Source: JAHEJE01 sp965216335
GTDB taxonomy: Bacteria > Pseudomonadota > Alphaproteobacteria > Rhizobiales > Aestuariivirgaceae
Assembly (NCBI GenBank): GCA_965216335.1
Contig: OZ244154.1
Location: 1,984,001 to 2,048,000, forward strand
Reading direction: 5' to 3'
DNA: 64,000 nt
The position numbers and the translations under genes are program-made. Below the pieces are notes generated by a model, which did not search any database, had not been told where the DNA came from, and worked only from the letters and a program-made list of their open reading frames with translations. Position 1 is the stretch's first letter, and each line of letters opens with the position of its first letter. Below, piece after piece: positions 33,900-42,689 of this stretch.

Positions 33900-35741
33900 T
33901 CAATTCTTGCGCTTGGGAACGTCCATCGCCGGGTTTTCATCGAAGAACCCGGACGGCATCCAGTGGAACCCGGCATAGACGGTGGGCTGCACCGGCCAGT
34001 CTTCCGGGCGCGGCAGGTGGTGATAGTTGAGCGTGTACCACACGACGATGTTCTCATCGTCAACGCTGCGGTCGGCCTTGACCCATTTCGGCAACCCGTC
34101 GCCGCCGGCATGCTGGTTTGGGAACCAGCCGGCCGGATAGAGCTCGCCCGGGTGGTACTGCGTCACCCAAAGGTGCTTGTACATGAACCCAGCCCGCCGC
34201 CCGACCGGCGAATGCGGGTACTGGAACGGCAGCGCATTGACCCCCGGCACCAGCTTGTAGGCCACCGGCTGACCGAGATTGTTGAGCGAGTTCGCATTGA
34301 TCACCTTCCAGTAGCGCGCCCGGGCAAAGTCCATTTCGCGCTGCGCTTTGCTTTCCGTTTCGAGCAGCCGCTCGCAGGTCCTGATGGCATTGCCGTACGG
34401 ATTGTCCGGCCCCTCCGGCAACGCCTCGAAGTCCACTTCCTTGACACTGTTCCGGTCGCCATCGAGCGCCATGTCGAACCGGAACGAAAAGACATGCTGA
34501 TGGGTGTGCGAGTCGATCCCCGGTGCCAGCAGCGCGCCGTACTCCGATGGCGTATCCGGCGCGATGCCGGTCGGAAACGGAATGCCCGTTGCCTTGATCT
34601 CAACACCGATGGTGCCGTCGAGATAAAAGTACCAGAAGAAGCCGTAGACATAGTTGCCGATGGTGGCGATGGACGAAATCACCAGCCGCCGCGAACGGGT
34701 GACCGACGTCTGGCCGAGAGCGCCCGCGGTGAACTTCCAGCCGATGCCGAAATCTTCCTCATGCATGCACACGGCATTCTCGACCAGCCGCGGTGTGCCG
34801 TGCCAGTCATGCGTCCAGACATCGAAATAATGTATGTGGCCCAAGCAATCGCAACCCAGTTTCAGGCTGTCGAGCATCTGGCCGATGCCATATTCGCCGG
34901 TATCGAAGGCATTGCGCCGGTAATTGCCGCCGCCCGGGTCGCCATAGGGCACCACCATCTCGGCCATCGCCGCGCGCTTCATGATCGACCGCACGCGGCC
35001 CTTGTCCTCATAGCCGATGTCATGCAGCACCAGCCCGTCGCGCAGCGCATAGCCGACGTGGATGTGCCATTTCTGCCAGCGCACTGAGTAGCCGTCGACC
35101 TCGAAACTCGGCCCGTCCGGCTGGCTGATGACGATCTCCTTCAGATCGCTGCGCTCGTTCTCCCGCCGCAAAGGCCCCGGGTCGGGCGGCAGCGGCACCA
35201 CGCCGAAATCGTCTACCCGGATTACCTTGCCGGCCTGCAGGTCGAACACCGGATGCAGGTTGGCGATCGGCCGGGCGTACGGATTGTCGCCGGCCTCGTT
35301 GATCAGCCAGCAATGGCCATAGGCCAGCCGCTTGCCGTCCTCTTCCGGCTTGCCGAAATGCCCGGCCGCCCAGCTTTCGATCAGCACCTTGGAAGGATCG
35401 TCGATGCCGCGCTTGGCCAGCGCCGCGCGAACCTGCGGATCGGTCCGTGCGATTTCGCAGGCCGCAGCAAACTCATCGGTCACAATCCGCGCCTGTTCGC
35501 CTACGCAATGGCGCCAGTCGACCAGTTCGCCGCTGTCCAGCTCGACAAAACCGGCAAACGTCCGGTTCGAGGACCGCTCGTAACAGCACACATAGGCCCG
35601 CCGCCGGTCGCGTGTCTGCTCGTCGAGCGTGATCGTCTCGAACCACGCTGTTTCATCGAGCCCGCCCTGCGTGCTTGCTACTCGGGCAGCGCGGGTGATT
35701 TCATCGTCGGTTAGCGGGTCAAGCGGATGGGTTATCGTCAT
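33900..35741 (-). CDS. Copper-containing primary-amine oxidase
   Basis: A 613-residue copper amine oxidase that converts primary amines to aldehydes, ammonia and H2O2. The topaquinone precursor is Y364 in IGNYVYG, the catalytic base D280 (AFDTGEYGIG), and the copper ligands H414 and H416 (SHTHQHVFSF) with H593 near the C terminus (GFHWMPSG). There is no signal peptide, so it should be cytoplasmic like Arthrobacter enzymes. It is the first gene of the molybdenum-cofactor operon, 11 nt before the MOSC start. Confidence 0.95.
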   Translation of the reverse strand: MTITHPLDPLTDDEITRAARVASTQGGLDETAWFETITLDEQTRDRRRAYVCCYERSSNRTFAGFVELDSGELVDWRHCVGEQARIVTDEFAAACEIARTDPQVRAALAKRGIDDPSKVLIESWAAGHFGKPEEDGKRLAYGHCWLINEAGDNPYARPIANLHPVFDLQAGKVIRVDDFGVVPLPPDPGPLRRENERSDLKEIVISQPDGPSFEVDGYSVRWQKWHIHVGYALRDGLVLHDIGYEDKGRVRSIMKRAAMAEMVVPYGDPGGGNYRRNAFDTGEYGIGQMLDSLKLGCDCLGHIHYFDVWTHDWHGTPRLVENAVCMHEEDFGIGWKFTAGALGQTSVTRSRRLVISSIATIGNYVYGFFWYFYLDGTIGVEIKATGIPFPTGIAPDTPSEYGALLAPGIDSHTHQHVFSFRFDMALDGDRNSVKEVDFEALPEGPDNPYGNAIRTCERLLETESKAQREMDFARARYWKVINANSLNNLGQPVAYKLVPGVNALPFQYPHSPVGRRAGFMYKHLWVTQYHPGELYPAGWFPNQHAGGDGLPKWVKADRSVDDENIVVWYTLNYHHLPRPEDWPVQPTVYAGFHWMPSGFFDENPAMDVPKRKN

Positions 35742-35854
35742 GGCGTATCCGGTGAAGTTTCGATGATGCAGACATGCTGCGTTTGGTCCGCTGCGCTTTC
35801 GTGCTGACCGCGGCGCTCAGCCGCATTTGCAGGCAGCACAAGCGCTGAGCCCGG

Positions 35855-36730
35855 TCAGGTGAACACCGCCCCGTCCATGTCCTGTTGCAGGTCGAACAGC
35901 GAGCCGGTCGAGTAGCCGTCCTTCGGCTTCGGCGTCGGGTCGGGCACCCGGATCGGCACCTGTTCGATGCGCGGCTCGAACGTCACCTCGCCGCGCAGGA
36001 TGCGGGCGTTGAATTCGTCCCAGTCATATTTGTGGAATACAGGAAACGCATCCACGGCGACATAGTTGAACAGCAGCAGCGGCCGGTTGATGGCGCTCTT
36101 GTTCATCGCCGAGCCGTGCAGGGTGCGCACATGATGGATCGAGATCGACCCGGCCGGTGCCGTCAAGGTCACGGCGTCTGGCAAGACATCCTCCAGCAGA
36201 TCGCAATGAATGCCGCCGACGAAATGCCCATCCCTGTGATGATCATAGACCGGCCCCTTGTGGGATCCCGGCACCACCATCAACGGTCCGTTCTCCAGCG
36301 TGCAGTCCTCGATCATCACCCCGACGGCCAGCATGTCGTCGTTGGTCTGCGGATAGAACGCCCAGTCCTGATGCCATTCCACCGCCGCGCCGCCCGACGG
36401 CGGCTTGAAGTTCAGTTTGCCATGGTCGAAACGAACCGTGCCGCCGAGCAACGCCTGCACCAGATCGACAAGCGGTTCGTGGCGCATGATCTTGTCGTAG
36501 GTCTCATGCACGCTTTCCGGATCCACGATGCGCCGCAGCTGCCGCACCCCGTCGGCGCCGGCAAAGGCATCAATCTTCTCGCCTTCCACGGTGCCATCGG
36601 CAACCCCGGTCACGAATGCATTGGTCACCTCACGCAATTCGGCGATGAGATCATCGCCAAACAACCTCTCGACCACCAGATACCCGTCGAGGTCGAACTG
36701 CGTTTTCAGGGCAGCAGGATCTAGGACCAT
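35855..36730 (-). CDS. Phytanoyl-CoA dioxygenase (PhyH) family protein
   Basis: A 291-residue Fe(II)/2-oxoglutarate oxygenase. The metal triad is visible as EWHQDWAFYP (H-x-D) and the distal His in SISIHHVRTLHGSAMN, with the 2-oxoglutarate-binding Arg in NRPLLLFNY. The substrate is unknown. ATG 36730 is preferred with GGGAGATGGAG just upstream; a TTG at 36745 would add five residues. Confidence 0.9.
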   Translation of the reverse strand: MVLDPAALKTQFDLDGYLVVERLFGDDLIAELREVTNAFVTGVADGTVEGEKIDAFAGADGVRQLRRIVDPESVHETYDKIMRHEPLVDLVQALLGGTVRFDHGKLNFKPPSGGAAVEWHQDWAFYPQTNDDMLAVGVMIEDCTLENGPLMVVPGSHKGPVYDHHRDGHFVGGIHCDLLEDVLPDAVTLTAPAGSISIHHVRTLHGSAMNKSAINRPLLLFNYVAVDAFPVFHKYDWDEFNARILRGEVTFEPRIEQVPIRVPDPTPKPKDGYSTGSLFDLQQDMDGAVFT

Positions 36731-36815
36731 GGCTCCATCTCCCAAACAGTCGGTACCGGCGTCAGTGCATCACGGAAACTGCACCTGTGCAATCGAAAAA
36801 GCATCGCTGCGCAGC

Positions 36816-37568
36816 TCAACCGGCCTGCCCGATCACCACCGCGAATTCGCGCCACAGCTTCTCGCGGATCGCCCGCTTGAAATCCTCGTAGTCCGTCGCC
36901 CTTATGACAAAACTGCCGGGTCCGGTTGCCACGTTCTCCTGATACCACGCGTCGAGAAAGGGGATGTCGTTGACGATCGCCAGCCCGTTGATGGTGACGG
37001 CCTTGGATATCGCAAGCGCCCTGGCCTCGGGCAATTCCATGGCCGGCGCGAACCATGGCGTTGTCTCCACACCATCACCCGAAACGTCGATCACCCGGCG
37101 TTGTGCGGCGATGCCGTTACCGTCGATCATCCTGATGGCATGCCCGACGGCATCGCCGATGCTGGTGCCGCCGGCGGACCGCTCGGTGAAGGTCTCAACG
37201 ACATCGGCAAACCGCACCGCCGCCGCAGGACCGTCCAGCATGTGCCACTCGCTCTGATACTTGCGCAGTGCCGCATCCGACCAGATCAACAGCGCCACAG
37301 CCACCTTGCCGCGTGGGCCTGAGACGATTGCCTGCTGGATCGACGGATCGCGAAACGCCGCCGCAATGCCGCCCAGCTGCAACGCATACTCAGCCGGACT
37401 GACACTTCCCGATGCATCGACGGCCAGCACGATTTCAAGATCGGCCCGGGCCCCCTCGGCACCGGCGAAGTCGGCTGAAACGCACACACAGACAGCACTG
37501 GCGACCGCTCTGCCCCATCTCGCCGCCGCACCGGCGCACTGCCTCAGGCCTGCCGGAAACGCCCGCAT
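36816..37568 (-). CDS. DUF1194 (von Willebrand A-like) secreted protein
   Basis: A 250-residue protein with a probable signal peptide (residues 1-42, ending near GAEGARA) and a vWA fold: the MIDAS motif D51-A-S53-G-S55 in VLAVDASGSVS, the threonine loop GGTSIGDAVGHA and DVSGDGVE. DUF1194 proteins are of unknown function, likely metal-dependent adhesion or assembly factors in the periplasm. Its ATG directly follows the TGA of the upstream LOG gene. Confidence 0.9.
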   Translation of the reverse strand: MRAFPAGLRQCAGAAARWGRAVASAVCVCVSADFAGAEGARADLEIVLAVDASGSVSPAEYALQLGGIAAAFRDPSIQQAIVSGPRGKVAVALLIWSDAALRKYQSEWHMLDGPAAAVRFADVVETFTERSAGGTSIGDAVGHAIRMIDGNGIAAQRRVIDVSGDGVETTPWFAPAMELPEARALAISKAVTINGLAIVNDIPFLDAWYQENVATGPGSFVIRATDYEDFKRAIREKLWREFAVVIGQAG

Positions 37569-38327
37569 TCACACCTTCAATCCCCGCTCAAGCAGGGTTG
37601 ACCAGATCGCTTCCGCAGTATCGGCGTAGGCGAACAGGTTTACGTCGTCGGCATCGATGGTGCCGTGGTCGACGAAGGTATTGAAGTTGACTGCCGACGA
37701 CCAATAGGTCTCATCGGCCAGCACGATCGGCACGTGGGCCATCTTTTCGGTCTGGCGCAGGGTGAGGATTTCGAACAGTTCGTCCATGGTGCCGAAGCCG
37801 CCGGGAAACACCACCAGCGCGCTGGCCCGCATCGCCAGATGCATCTTGCGCATGGCGAAGTAGTGGAACTGGAAGGTCAATTCCGGCGTCGTATAGGCAT
37901 TCGGCAACTGTTCGTGCGGCAGAGTGATGTTGAAGCCGATGCTCGGCGCCCCGGCATCGAGCGCCCCGCGATTGGCCGCCTCCATGATGCCCGGCCCGCC
38001 ACCGGTGGCGATGACGTTGCGGTGGATGCCGCCATTGTTCTTGGACTCCAGCGCCCCGCCGTTCAACGACGCGAGTTTGCCGAAGGCGCGTGCGGTGTTG
38101 TACCAGTGCGCCCGCTCGCCGCCGTCATCCGGGTGAAACCGCGCACTGCCGAAAACGACGATGGTCGATTCGATCCTGGCGGCGCGCAGGTATTCCTCGG
38201 CCTTGGCGTACTCAAGCATGAACCGCACACCGCGCATGCTGTCGCCGAGCAGGAAATCCTGGTCCTCTGCCGGCAGCCGGTATGAGCGCGAGGCGGTCTG
38301 GCGGTTGGTCCGGTTGTCTTCAGTCAT
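37569..38327 (-). CDS. LOG family protein (TIGR00730, Rossmann fold)
   Basis: A 252-residue LOG-type protein with the two signatures GGGPGIMEAANRGA and PGGFGTMDELFE. Characterised members hydrolyse nucleoside 5'-monophosphates to base and ribose 5-phosphate (cytokinin activation in plants and their pathogens). The N-terminal extension QDFLLGDSMRGVRFMLEYAKAEEYL is common in the long bacterial form. The start at 38327 is likely GTG or ATG near the leading MTEDNRTNRQ. Confidence 0.9.
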   Translation of the reverse strand: MTEDNRTNRQTASRSYRLPAEDQDFLLGDSMRGVRFMLEYAKAEEYLRAARIESTIVVFGSARFHPDDGGERAHWYNTARAFGKLASLNGGALESKNNGGIHRNVIATGGGPGIMEAANRGALDAGAPSIGFNITLPHEQLPNAYTTPELTFQFHYFAMRKMHLAMRASALVVFPGGFGTMDELFEILTLRQTEKMAHVPIVLADETYWSSAVNFNTFVDHGTIDADDVNLFAYADTAEAIWSTLLERGLKV

Positions 38328-38380
38328 GTGTCAGCCCTTGTGATTCGGCGCACATCATAGCCTGCCCGCCGCCAGCACCG

Positions 38381-39475
38381 CTATTCGGGACCGGGCAATT
38401 CAATCGGCCGTCCGTCACTTGCCGTATAGACGCCGCGGCCATGCGGCTTGCCGTCTTGCCATTCGCCTTCATAGGTCAGGCCCGGCCAGGGACTGCCCGG
38501 CCCCCAGGTCATGCGGCCGCTGCCATGCATGACCCCCGCCAGCCATTCGCCCTCGTAGAAGCTGCCGTCGTCCCAGGCATAACGCTCGGTCTGTCCGGCA
38601 TCGTCCACCGCGGTGGGGTGCCGCTCCACCACAATGATCGCCACCCCGGCAATAACGATTGCGCCGCCCAGAATGGATATTGCCGACATCGTTTCGCCGA
38701 GGAACAGCATGCCGCCCAATGCAGCAAACACCGGCAACAACAGCAGGAACGGCGACACCATTGACACCGGATGGCGCCGCACCAGCGTGTACCACATGGC
38801 ATAGCCGATCGCCGTCATCACCACGCCGAGATAGATCACGGCACTCCACACCACCCAGCCGGCCTGGCGCACGGCCTCCAACTGCCCGGTCTCGATCAGC
38901 GCCGACATTATGAACAGCTGCGGCGTTGCGCACACCGCGACCCAGGCCGCCGCGGTCAGGCCATCAAGCGACTTCAGCATGCGGATCAGCACCTGGCCGA
39001 GCGCCCAGGTGAACGCCCCGCCGACCACCAGCAGCAGCGAAACCCAGGCATTGTTGATGCGCGGCTCCCCGGCAATCAGCGCCACCCCGGCAAAGGCCAG
39101 GGCTATGCCCAGCCACTTGCGCAGGCCCGGGCGTTCCTTGAGCAGCACCATTGCCAGGATGACCAGGAACGGCACCTCAAGCTGCACGACGAGCGCCGCG
39201 ATCGAGGCATCCAGCCCCTTCAGGCCGGTGAAGGTCAGCGAATACTGGATGGCCGCCGATATGAAGGCGATGCCGAAAATCTTAGTGATCATGCCGAGTG
39301 GCGGACGCACGAACCAGACCATCAGCAGCGCAGTCAGCAGGAAGCGAAAGGCCATCAGCAGAATGGGCGGAAAATGATCGATCGCCGCCTTGGCAAAGAC
39401 AAACCCCATGCCCCAGACGAAGGCCACGCCGACACCCATCGCATAGTCGCTCCAGCCAAGCCTGCCTGCCGTCAT
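38381..39475 (-). CDS. EamA-family (DMT) transporter with C-terminal MORN repeats
   Basis: A 364-residue protein. Residues about 10-285 form ten membrane segments in two EamA halves (DYAMGVGVAFVWGMGFVFAK and SAVIYLGVVMTAIGYAMWYTLVRR). Residues about 300-362 hold two MORN-like repeats (DGSFYEGEWLAGVMHGSGRMTW and LTYEGEWQDGKPHGRGVYT), which usually bind membranes or act as protein scaffolds. This pairing is rare in my knowledge. ATG 39475 starts MTAGRLGWSDYAMG just before TM1; an upstream TTG would run through a hairpin. Confidence 0.88.
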   Translation of the reverse strand: MTAGRLGWSDYAMGVGVAFVWGMGFVFAKAAIDHFPPILLMAFRFLLTALLMVWFVRPPLGMITKIFGIAFISAAIQYSLTFTGLKGLDASIAALVVQLEVPFLVILAMVLLKERPGLRKWLGIALAFAGVALIAGEPRINNAWVSLLLVVGGAFTWALGQVLIRMLKSLDGLTAAAWVAVCATPQLFIMSALIETGQLEAVRQAGWVVWSAVIYLGVVMTAIGYAMWYTLVRRHPVSMVSPFLLLLPVFAALGGMLFLGETMSAISILGGAIVIAGVAIIVVERHPTAVDDAGQTERYAWDDGSFYEGEWLAGVMHGSGRMTWGPGSPWPGLTYEGEWQDGKPHGRGVYTASDGRPIELPGPE

Positions 39476-39857
39476 CCGGGCGCTCCCGTTTCGCGATCCC
39501 ACCCGACACCAAATAGCACAAAGACGCGAAGTGGCGGCTTCGCGTCTTTGCAACTTGGTCCGAACGAGCCCTGAGAGGGGGAGTGGCTTTTCCGGACCTT
39601 TACCGGAACCTGGTGCAGTGCGGGGAGAGTGGGAGGAGGGGTTTACTGCACGGCTGGTTCTGGATCCTGCGATGTGGGTTGCGGGTTCTGAATGGCGTTG
39701 TCGTCTTTCCAGTGCTGTCTCGTGTGTTCGTTGAGTGTGTTATAGGCGGCTCCCGACCGCCTGGATGTGCAATCGGTCACGCGCCAAAACACCGGTTCGA
39801 CATGTGCGACACAACAACCGGCTTGACCCGCGCCGTGTTCCTGCCAAGATGCCGGGC
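39476..39857. other. Divergent intergenic region, EamA-MORN and Crp/Fnr genes
   Basis: The 382-nt region holds a strong hairpin (39519-39550). The remainder includes a G-rich tract near 39576-39650 and no frame with family resemblance; the upstream 41 codons of the Crp frame lack coding character. Confidence 0.7.
39519..39550. other. Perfect 13-bp inverted repeat with 6-nt loop
   Basis: CAAAGACGCGAAG and its complement CTTCGCGTCTTTG enclose TGGCGG. No T-tract follows on either strand, so a classical terminator is only partly supported. It lies 44-75 nt upstream of the EamA-MORN start, and could be an insulator or an operator. Confidence 0.7.
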
Positions 39858-40541
39858 ATGGACAAGCTAGCTGACATTCCATTGCTCAGGCACCTCAGCG
39901 CAGCGGCTGCCGAGGCCCTTTCAGGGCAAGTGCGATGGGCGAACTATGATGCAAACGAGCTGATCATCGATTACGGCGAGCCGTCGGCCGAGGTGCGTTT
40001 CGTCGTATCCGGCAAGGTACGCATTCTGCTGCGGACCCCGACCGGCAAGGAAGTGATCCTGGACGAGATCGGCCCGGGCAAGTTCTTCGGCGAAATGGCC
40101 GCCATCGACGGGTCAAGCCGTTCTGCGAACGCCACTGCGCTGGAGCCAAGCCGGGTGTGCGTTATCGCGGCGACGCTGTTCATAGACCTCATGAAACAAA
40201 ACGGCGACATCGCCCTGGAGGTGATGAAGCTGCTGTCGTCGCGGGTTCGCGACCTCAATCACCGGCTCGGCGAGCACACGTTCCTGACCACGCGGCAGCG
40301 GTTGTGCGCCGAATTGATCCGCCAGTCGCGGCCGCGGGCCAATTCCGAGGTCGAGCGGATTGTCTCGCCACCACCGCTGCAGAGGGACCTGGCCGACCGC
40401 ATCGGCACCCAGCGCGAAGTGGTGACCCGGGAGATCTCGGCCCTGAAACGCTGCGGACTGGTAGAATCGACACGCGGCGGCCTGGTGCTGCTGAACCCGG
40501 CTGAACTCAATGAGATCATTTCGGATGCGCTGATGCGCTGA
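39858..40541 (+). CDS. Crp/Fnr family transcriptional regulator
   Basis: A 227-residue regulator with a cyclic-nucleotide-binding-like domain (residues about 5-120; GEPSAEVRFVVSGKVRILL, GPGKFFGEMAAIDGSSRSANATA) and a helix-turn-helix (about 165-210; LADRIGTQREVVTREISALKRCGLVES). The phosphate-binding cassette keeps FGEMAAIDGSSRSA, so cAMP or another nucleotide could bind. No Fnr-type Cys cluster is present. ATG 39858 is preferred; ATG 39849 is possible. It is divergent from the EamA-MORN gene. Confidence 0.92.
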   Translation: MDKLADIPLLRHLSAAAAEALSGQVRWANYDANELIIDYGEPSAEVRFVVSGKVRILLRTPTGKEVILDEIGPGKFFGEMAAIDGSSRSANATALEPSRVCVIAATLFIDLMKQNGDIALEVMKLLSSRVRDLNHRLGEHTFLTTRQRLCAELIRQSRPRANSEVERIVSPPPLQRDLADRIGTQREVVTREISALKRCGLVESTRGGLVLLNPAELNEIISDALMR

Positions 40542-40568
40542 CCGGGATTATAGTCCCGGGCCCTGCCG

Positions 40569-41048
40569 CTACTTCCAGATGCCCTTACGGCGGCGTTTGG
40601 CTTCTTTGGCGTCATCAAGGTAGCGGCTCGACTCATGAGCCCCGGCCTTGGCCATGCCGGCGCGCACCATTTCGCGTGAGATGTCGCGACGCCCGGTCAG
40701 GCAAGTGGCGATCGGAATGCCGTTTTCGAATTCGCCGTCGATATGGTAGCAGGTCGCCGTCGCCAGCCTGATGATCGACTTCAACGTCGCGATGGCAGTT
40801 TGTCCGCAATCCCATTCGATCCCGGCCTTGTTGTGGCATTTGTCGTGATAGCCCGGCGCACGTGATCCATGCAGAATGACGTCGATTCCGCCCCAGCAGA
40901 ACCCGTCGCGCACCTTGCCGCCGATCTGGATGCGGTTGCCGTCAACCACGCAGGCCGGACCGCTGATCACCGCATCGGCCCGGGCCGGCAACGATGCCAG
41001 GGCTGCGATACACACCGCGGCGGCTAGCCAGATGAAAGCTCTGCGCAT
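40569..41048 (-). CDS. Secreted thermonuclease-like (SNase) protein, degenerate
   Basis: A 159-residue protein with a clear signal peptide (MRRAFIWLAAAVCIAALASLP, cleavage near ARA). The rest resembles an SNase fold: VVDGNRIQIGG, VILHGSRAPGYHDKC, GQTAIATLKSII and the terminal AKEAKRRRKGIWK typical of the family. Several catalytic positions are not obvious, and four Cys pairs may form disulfides in the periplasm. It may be inactive or have another role. Confidence 0.75.
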   Translation of the reverse strand: MRRAFIWLAAAVCIAALASLPARADAVISGPACVVDGNRIQIGGKVRDGFCWGGIDVILHGSRAPGYHDKCHNKAGIEWDCGQTAIATLKSIIRLATATCYHIDGEFENGIPIATCLTGRRDISREMVRAGMAKAGAHESSRYLDDAKEAKRRRKGIWK

Positions 41049-41129
41049 TTCAAGACCCTCTCATCTGCAGGATACCCGAGTCCCGTCCGCCCGCCAATAC
41101 TGTGAACGCGCCAAACGCCGGGCAAACGA

Positions 41130-41162
41130 AAAGCCGCGCTCAAGGTCATCAAGCGCAGCTTT
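41130..41162 (-). terminator. Terminator after rpsU
   Basis: On the minus strand AAAGCTGCGCT pairs with AGCGCGGCTTT (one G-T pair, 11-nt loop), followed by TTCGTTT. It lies 26 nt past the rpsU stop. Confidence 0.65.
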
Positions 41163-41187
41163 GCCACTTCGATGTATGACTTGAAGT

Positions 41188-41409
41188 TTAGCGGCGGCCG
41201 CCCGGGGCCAGGCCTTCGCGCTGCAATTTCTTGCGCGCCAGCTTGCGGGCCCGGCGGATCGCCTCGGCCTTTTCGCGCGCCCGCTTTTCCGAGGGCTTTT
41301 CGTAATGCCCGCGCAGCTTCATTTCCCGGAAAATGCCTTCACGCTGCATCTTTTTCTTCAGCGCCTTGAGCGCCTGATCGACATTGTTGTCGCGTACAAT
41401 AACCTGCAC
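41188..41409 (-). CDS. rpsU: 30S ribosomal protein S21
   Basis: The 73-residue protein is a full-length alphaproteobacterial S21: MQVIVRDNNVDQALKALKKKMQREG, then the lysine/arginine-rich tail KRAREKAEAIRRARKLARKKLQ. It binds 16S rRNA near the anti-Shine-Dalgarno end and helps initiation. It is followed by a terminator and transcribed alone. Confidence 0.98.
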   Translation of the reverse strand: MQVIVRDNNVDQALKALKKKMQREGIFREMKLRGHYEKPSEKRAREKAEAIRRARKLARKKLQREGLAPGGRR

Positions 41410-41585
41410 GGTTGCTCTACTCCGCGTTTACGTCTTGACCGTCGTGTCAATGCGTATCGTGTCTGTCCGGTTTCCCGCGGCCGGAGTCATCCGGTACAAG
41501 AAACCCTCCGGACCGGCCAAACAGCCGTCCGATTTGCGCGGGTGATAACAGGTTTGCCGCCGACTGTCGAGGGGCAAGCGGCAAT

Positions 41586-42689
41586 TCAGGCGTCATTTTC
41601 CAGGGGCGAAAGCCGCGTCACATGGCCCATTTTCCGGCCCGCCCTGGCCTCGGCCTTGCCGTAGTCATGCACCACCGCACCGGCCTCGGCGGCAAGGGCT
41701 GCACAATCGTCGATTTCGTCGCCGAGAAGGTTGTGCATCACCGCATTGCTGTGCCGGGCCGGATCGCCCAGCGGCCAGCCGGCAATGGCCCGGATGTGCT
41801 GTTCGAACTGCGACACGGCACACGCCGCCTCGGTCCAGTGGCCGGAATTGTGCACGCGCGGGGCGATCTCGTTGGCGATCAGGCGTTCGCCGCTGCCCTC
41901 GCCGGCAACGAACAGTTCGACGGCAAAGACGCCGACATAGCCGAAGGCCTCCGCCACCTTGCACGCCATTTGCCGCGCCTGTTCCGCGGATGCCGGGTTG
42001 ATGCCGGCGGGAACATGCGATGTGCGCAGAATCTGCTTCTCGTGCCGGTTCTCGGGCAGATCGAACGTCGCAAACCCGCCATCCAGGCCGCGTGCGGCGA
42101 TCACCGACACCTCGCAGCGGAACGCTACGAAGCCCTCCAGGATTGCCGGTGCCCCGGCCATGGCCGCCCAGGCCTCGCCGGCATCGCTGTCCGGCGAAAT
42201 CACTGCCTGGCCTTTGCCGTCATAGCCGAGCCGCCGGGTTTTCAGAATGGCCGGTCGTCCGATCCCGGCAAGGGCGGACTGCAGTTCATCCATGCTGGAC
42301 ACAGCGGCAAACGGCGCCACGTCGATGCCAGCATCCTTCAGGAAGGTCTTTTCCGACAACCTGTCCTGGGTGACCCGCAAAACATTGGCGCCGGGCGCCA
42401 GCCGTGTGTGACGCGCCACCGCCTCGGCACTAATGACCGGGACATTCTCGAACTCGTAGGTGACGACATCGCAAGACCGGGCAAATGCCGCAAGCGCGGC
42501 TGCATCGTCATAGGCAGCGCAGGTATGGACGGCAGCGACATCGAAGGCCGGATTGTCGCCGGCAGGCGCATAGATATGGCACTTGAAGCCGAGCCGGGCC
42601 GCCGCCAGCGCCAGCATGCGGCCGAGCTGGCCGCCGCCCATGATGCCGATGACGGCACCGCCAGGGAGTGGCGAAGCTTCAGCCGTCAT
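41586..42689 (-). CDS. purK: 5-(carboxyamino)imidazole ribonucleotide synthase
   Basis: A 367-residue ATP-grasp enzyme of purine synthesis: IGIMGGGQLGRMLALAA at the N terminus, VVTYEFENVP, KTRRLGYDGKGQ and EIAPRVHNSGHWTEAA. It makes N5-CAIR from AIR, bicarbonate and ATP and passes it to PurE. ATG 42689 overlaps purE by 11 nt, which shows coupling; the longer upstream frame is antisense-like purE sequence. Confidence 0.97.
   Translation of the reverse strand: MTAEASPLPGGAVIGIMGGGQLGRMLALAAARLGFKCHIYAPAGDNPAFDVAAVHTCAAYDDAAALAAFARSCDVVTYEFENVPVISAEAVARHTRLAPGANVLRVTQDRLSEKTFLKDAGIDVAPFAAVSSMDELQSALAGIGRPAILKTRRLGYDGKGQAVISPDSDAGEAWAAMAGAPAILEGFVAFRCEVSVIAARGLDGGFATFDLPENRHEKQILRTSHVPAGINPASAEQARQMACKVAEAFGYVGVFAVELFVAGEGSGERLIANEIAPRVHNSGHWTEAACAVSQFEQHIRAIAGWPLGDPARHSNAVMHNLLGDEIDDCAALAAEAGAVVHDYGKAEARAGRKMGHVTRLSPLENDA

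Noticed and set aside
35820..35856. Terminator from the CTCAG/CTGAG inverted repeat after the dioxygenase gene
   Set aside because: The arms are short, the loop is long and no T-tract follows on the relevant strand.
39560..39857. Possible tRNA or small gene before the Crp/Fnr gene
   Set aside because: No cloverleaf could be folded by eye, there is no CCA or T-loop sequence, and the frames lack motifs.
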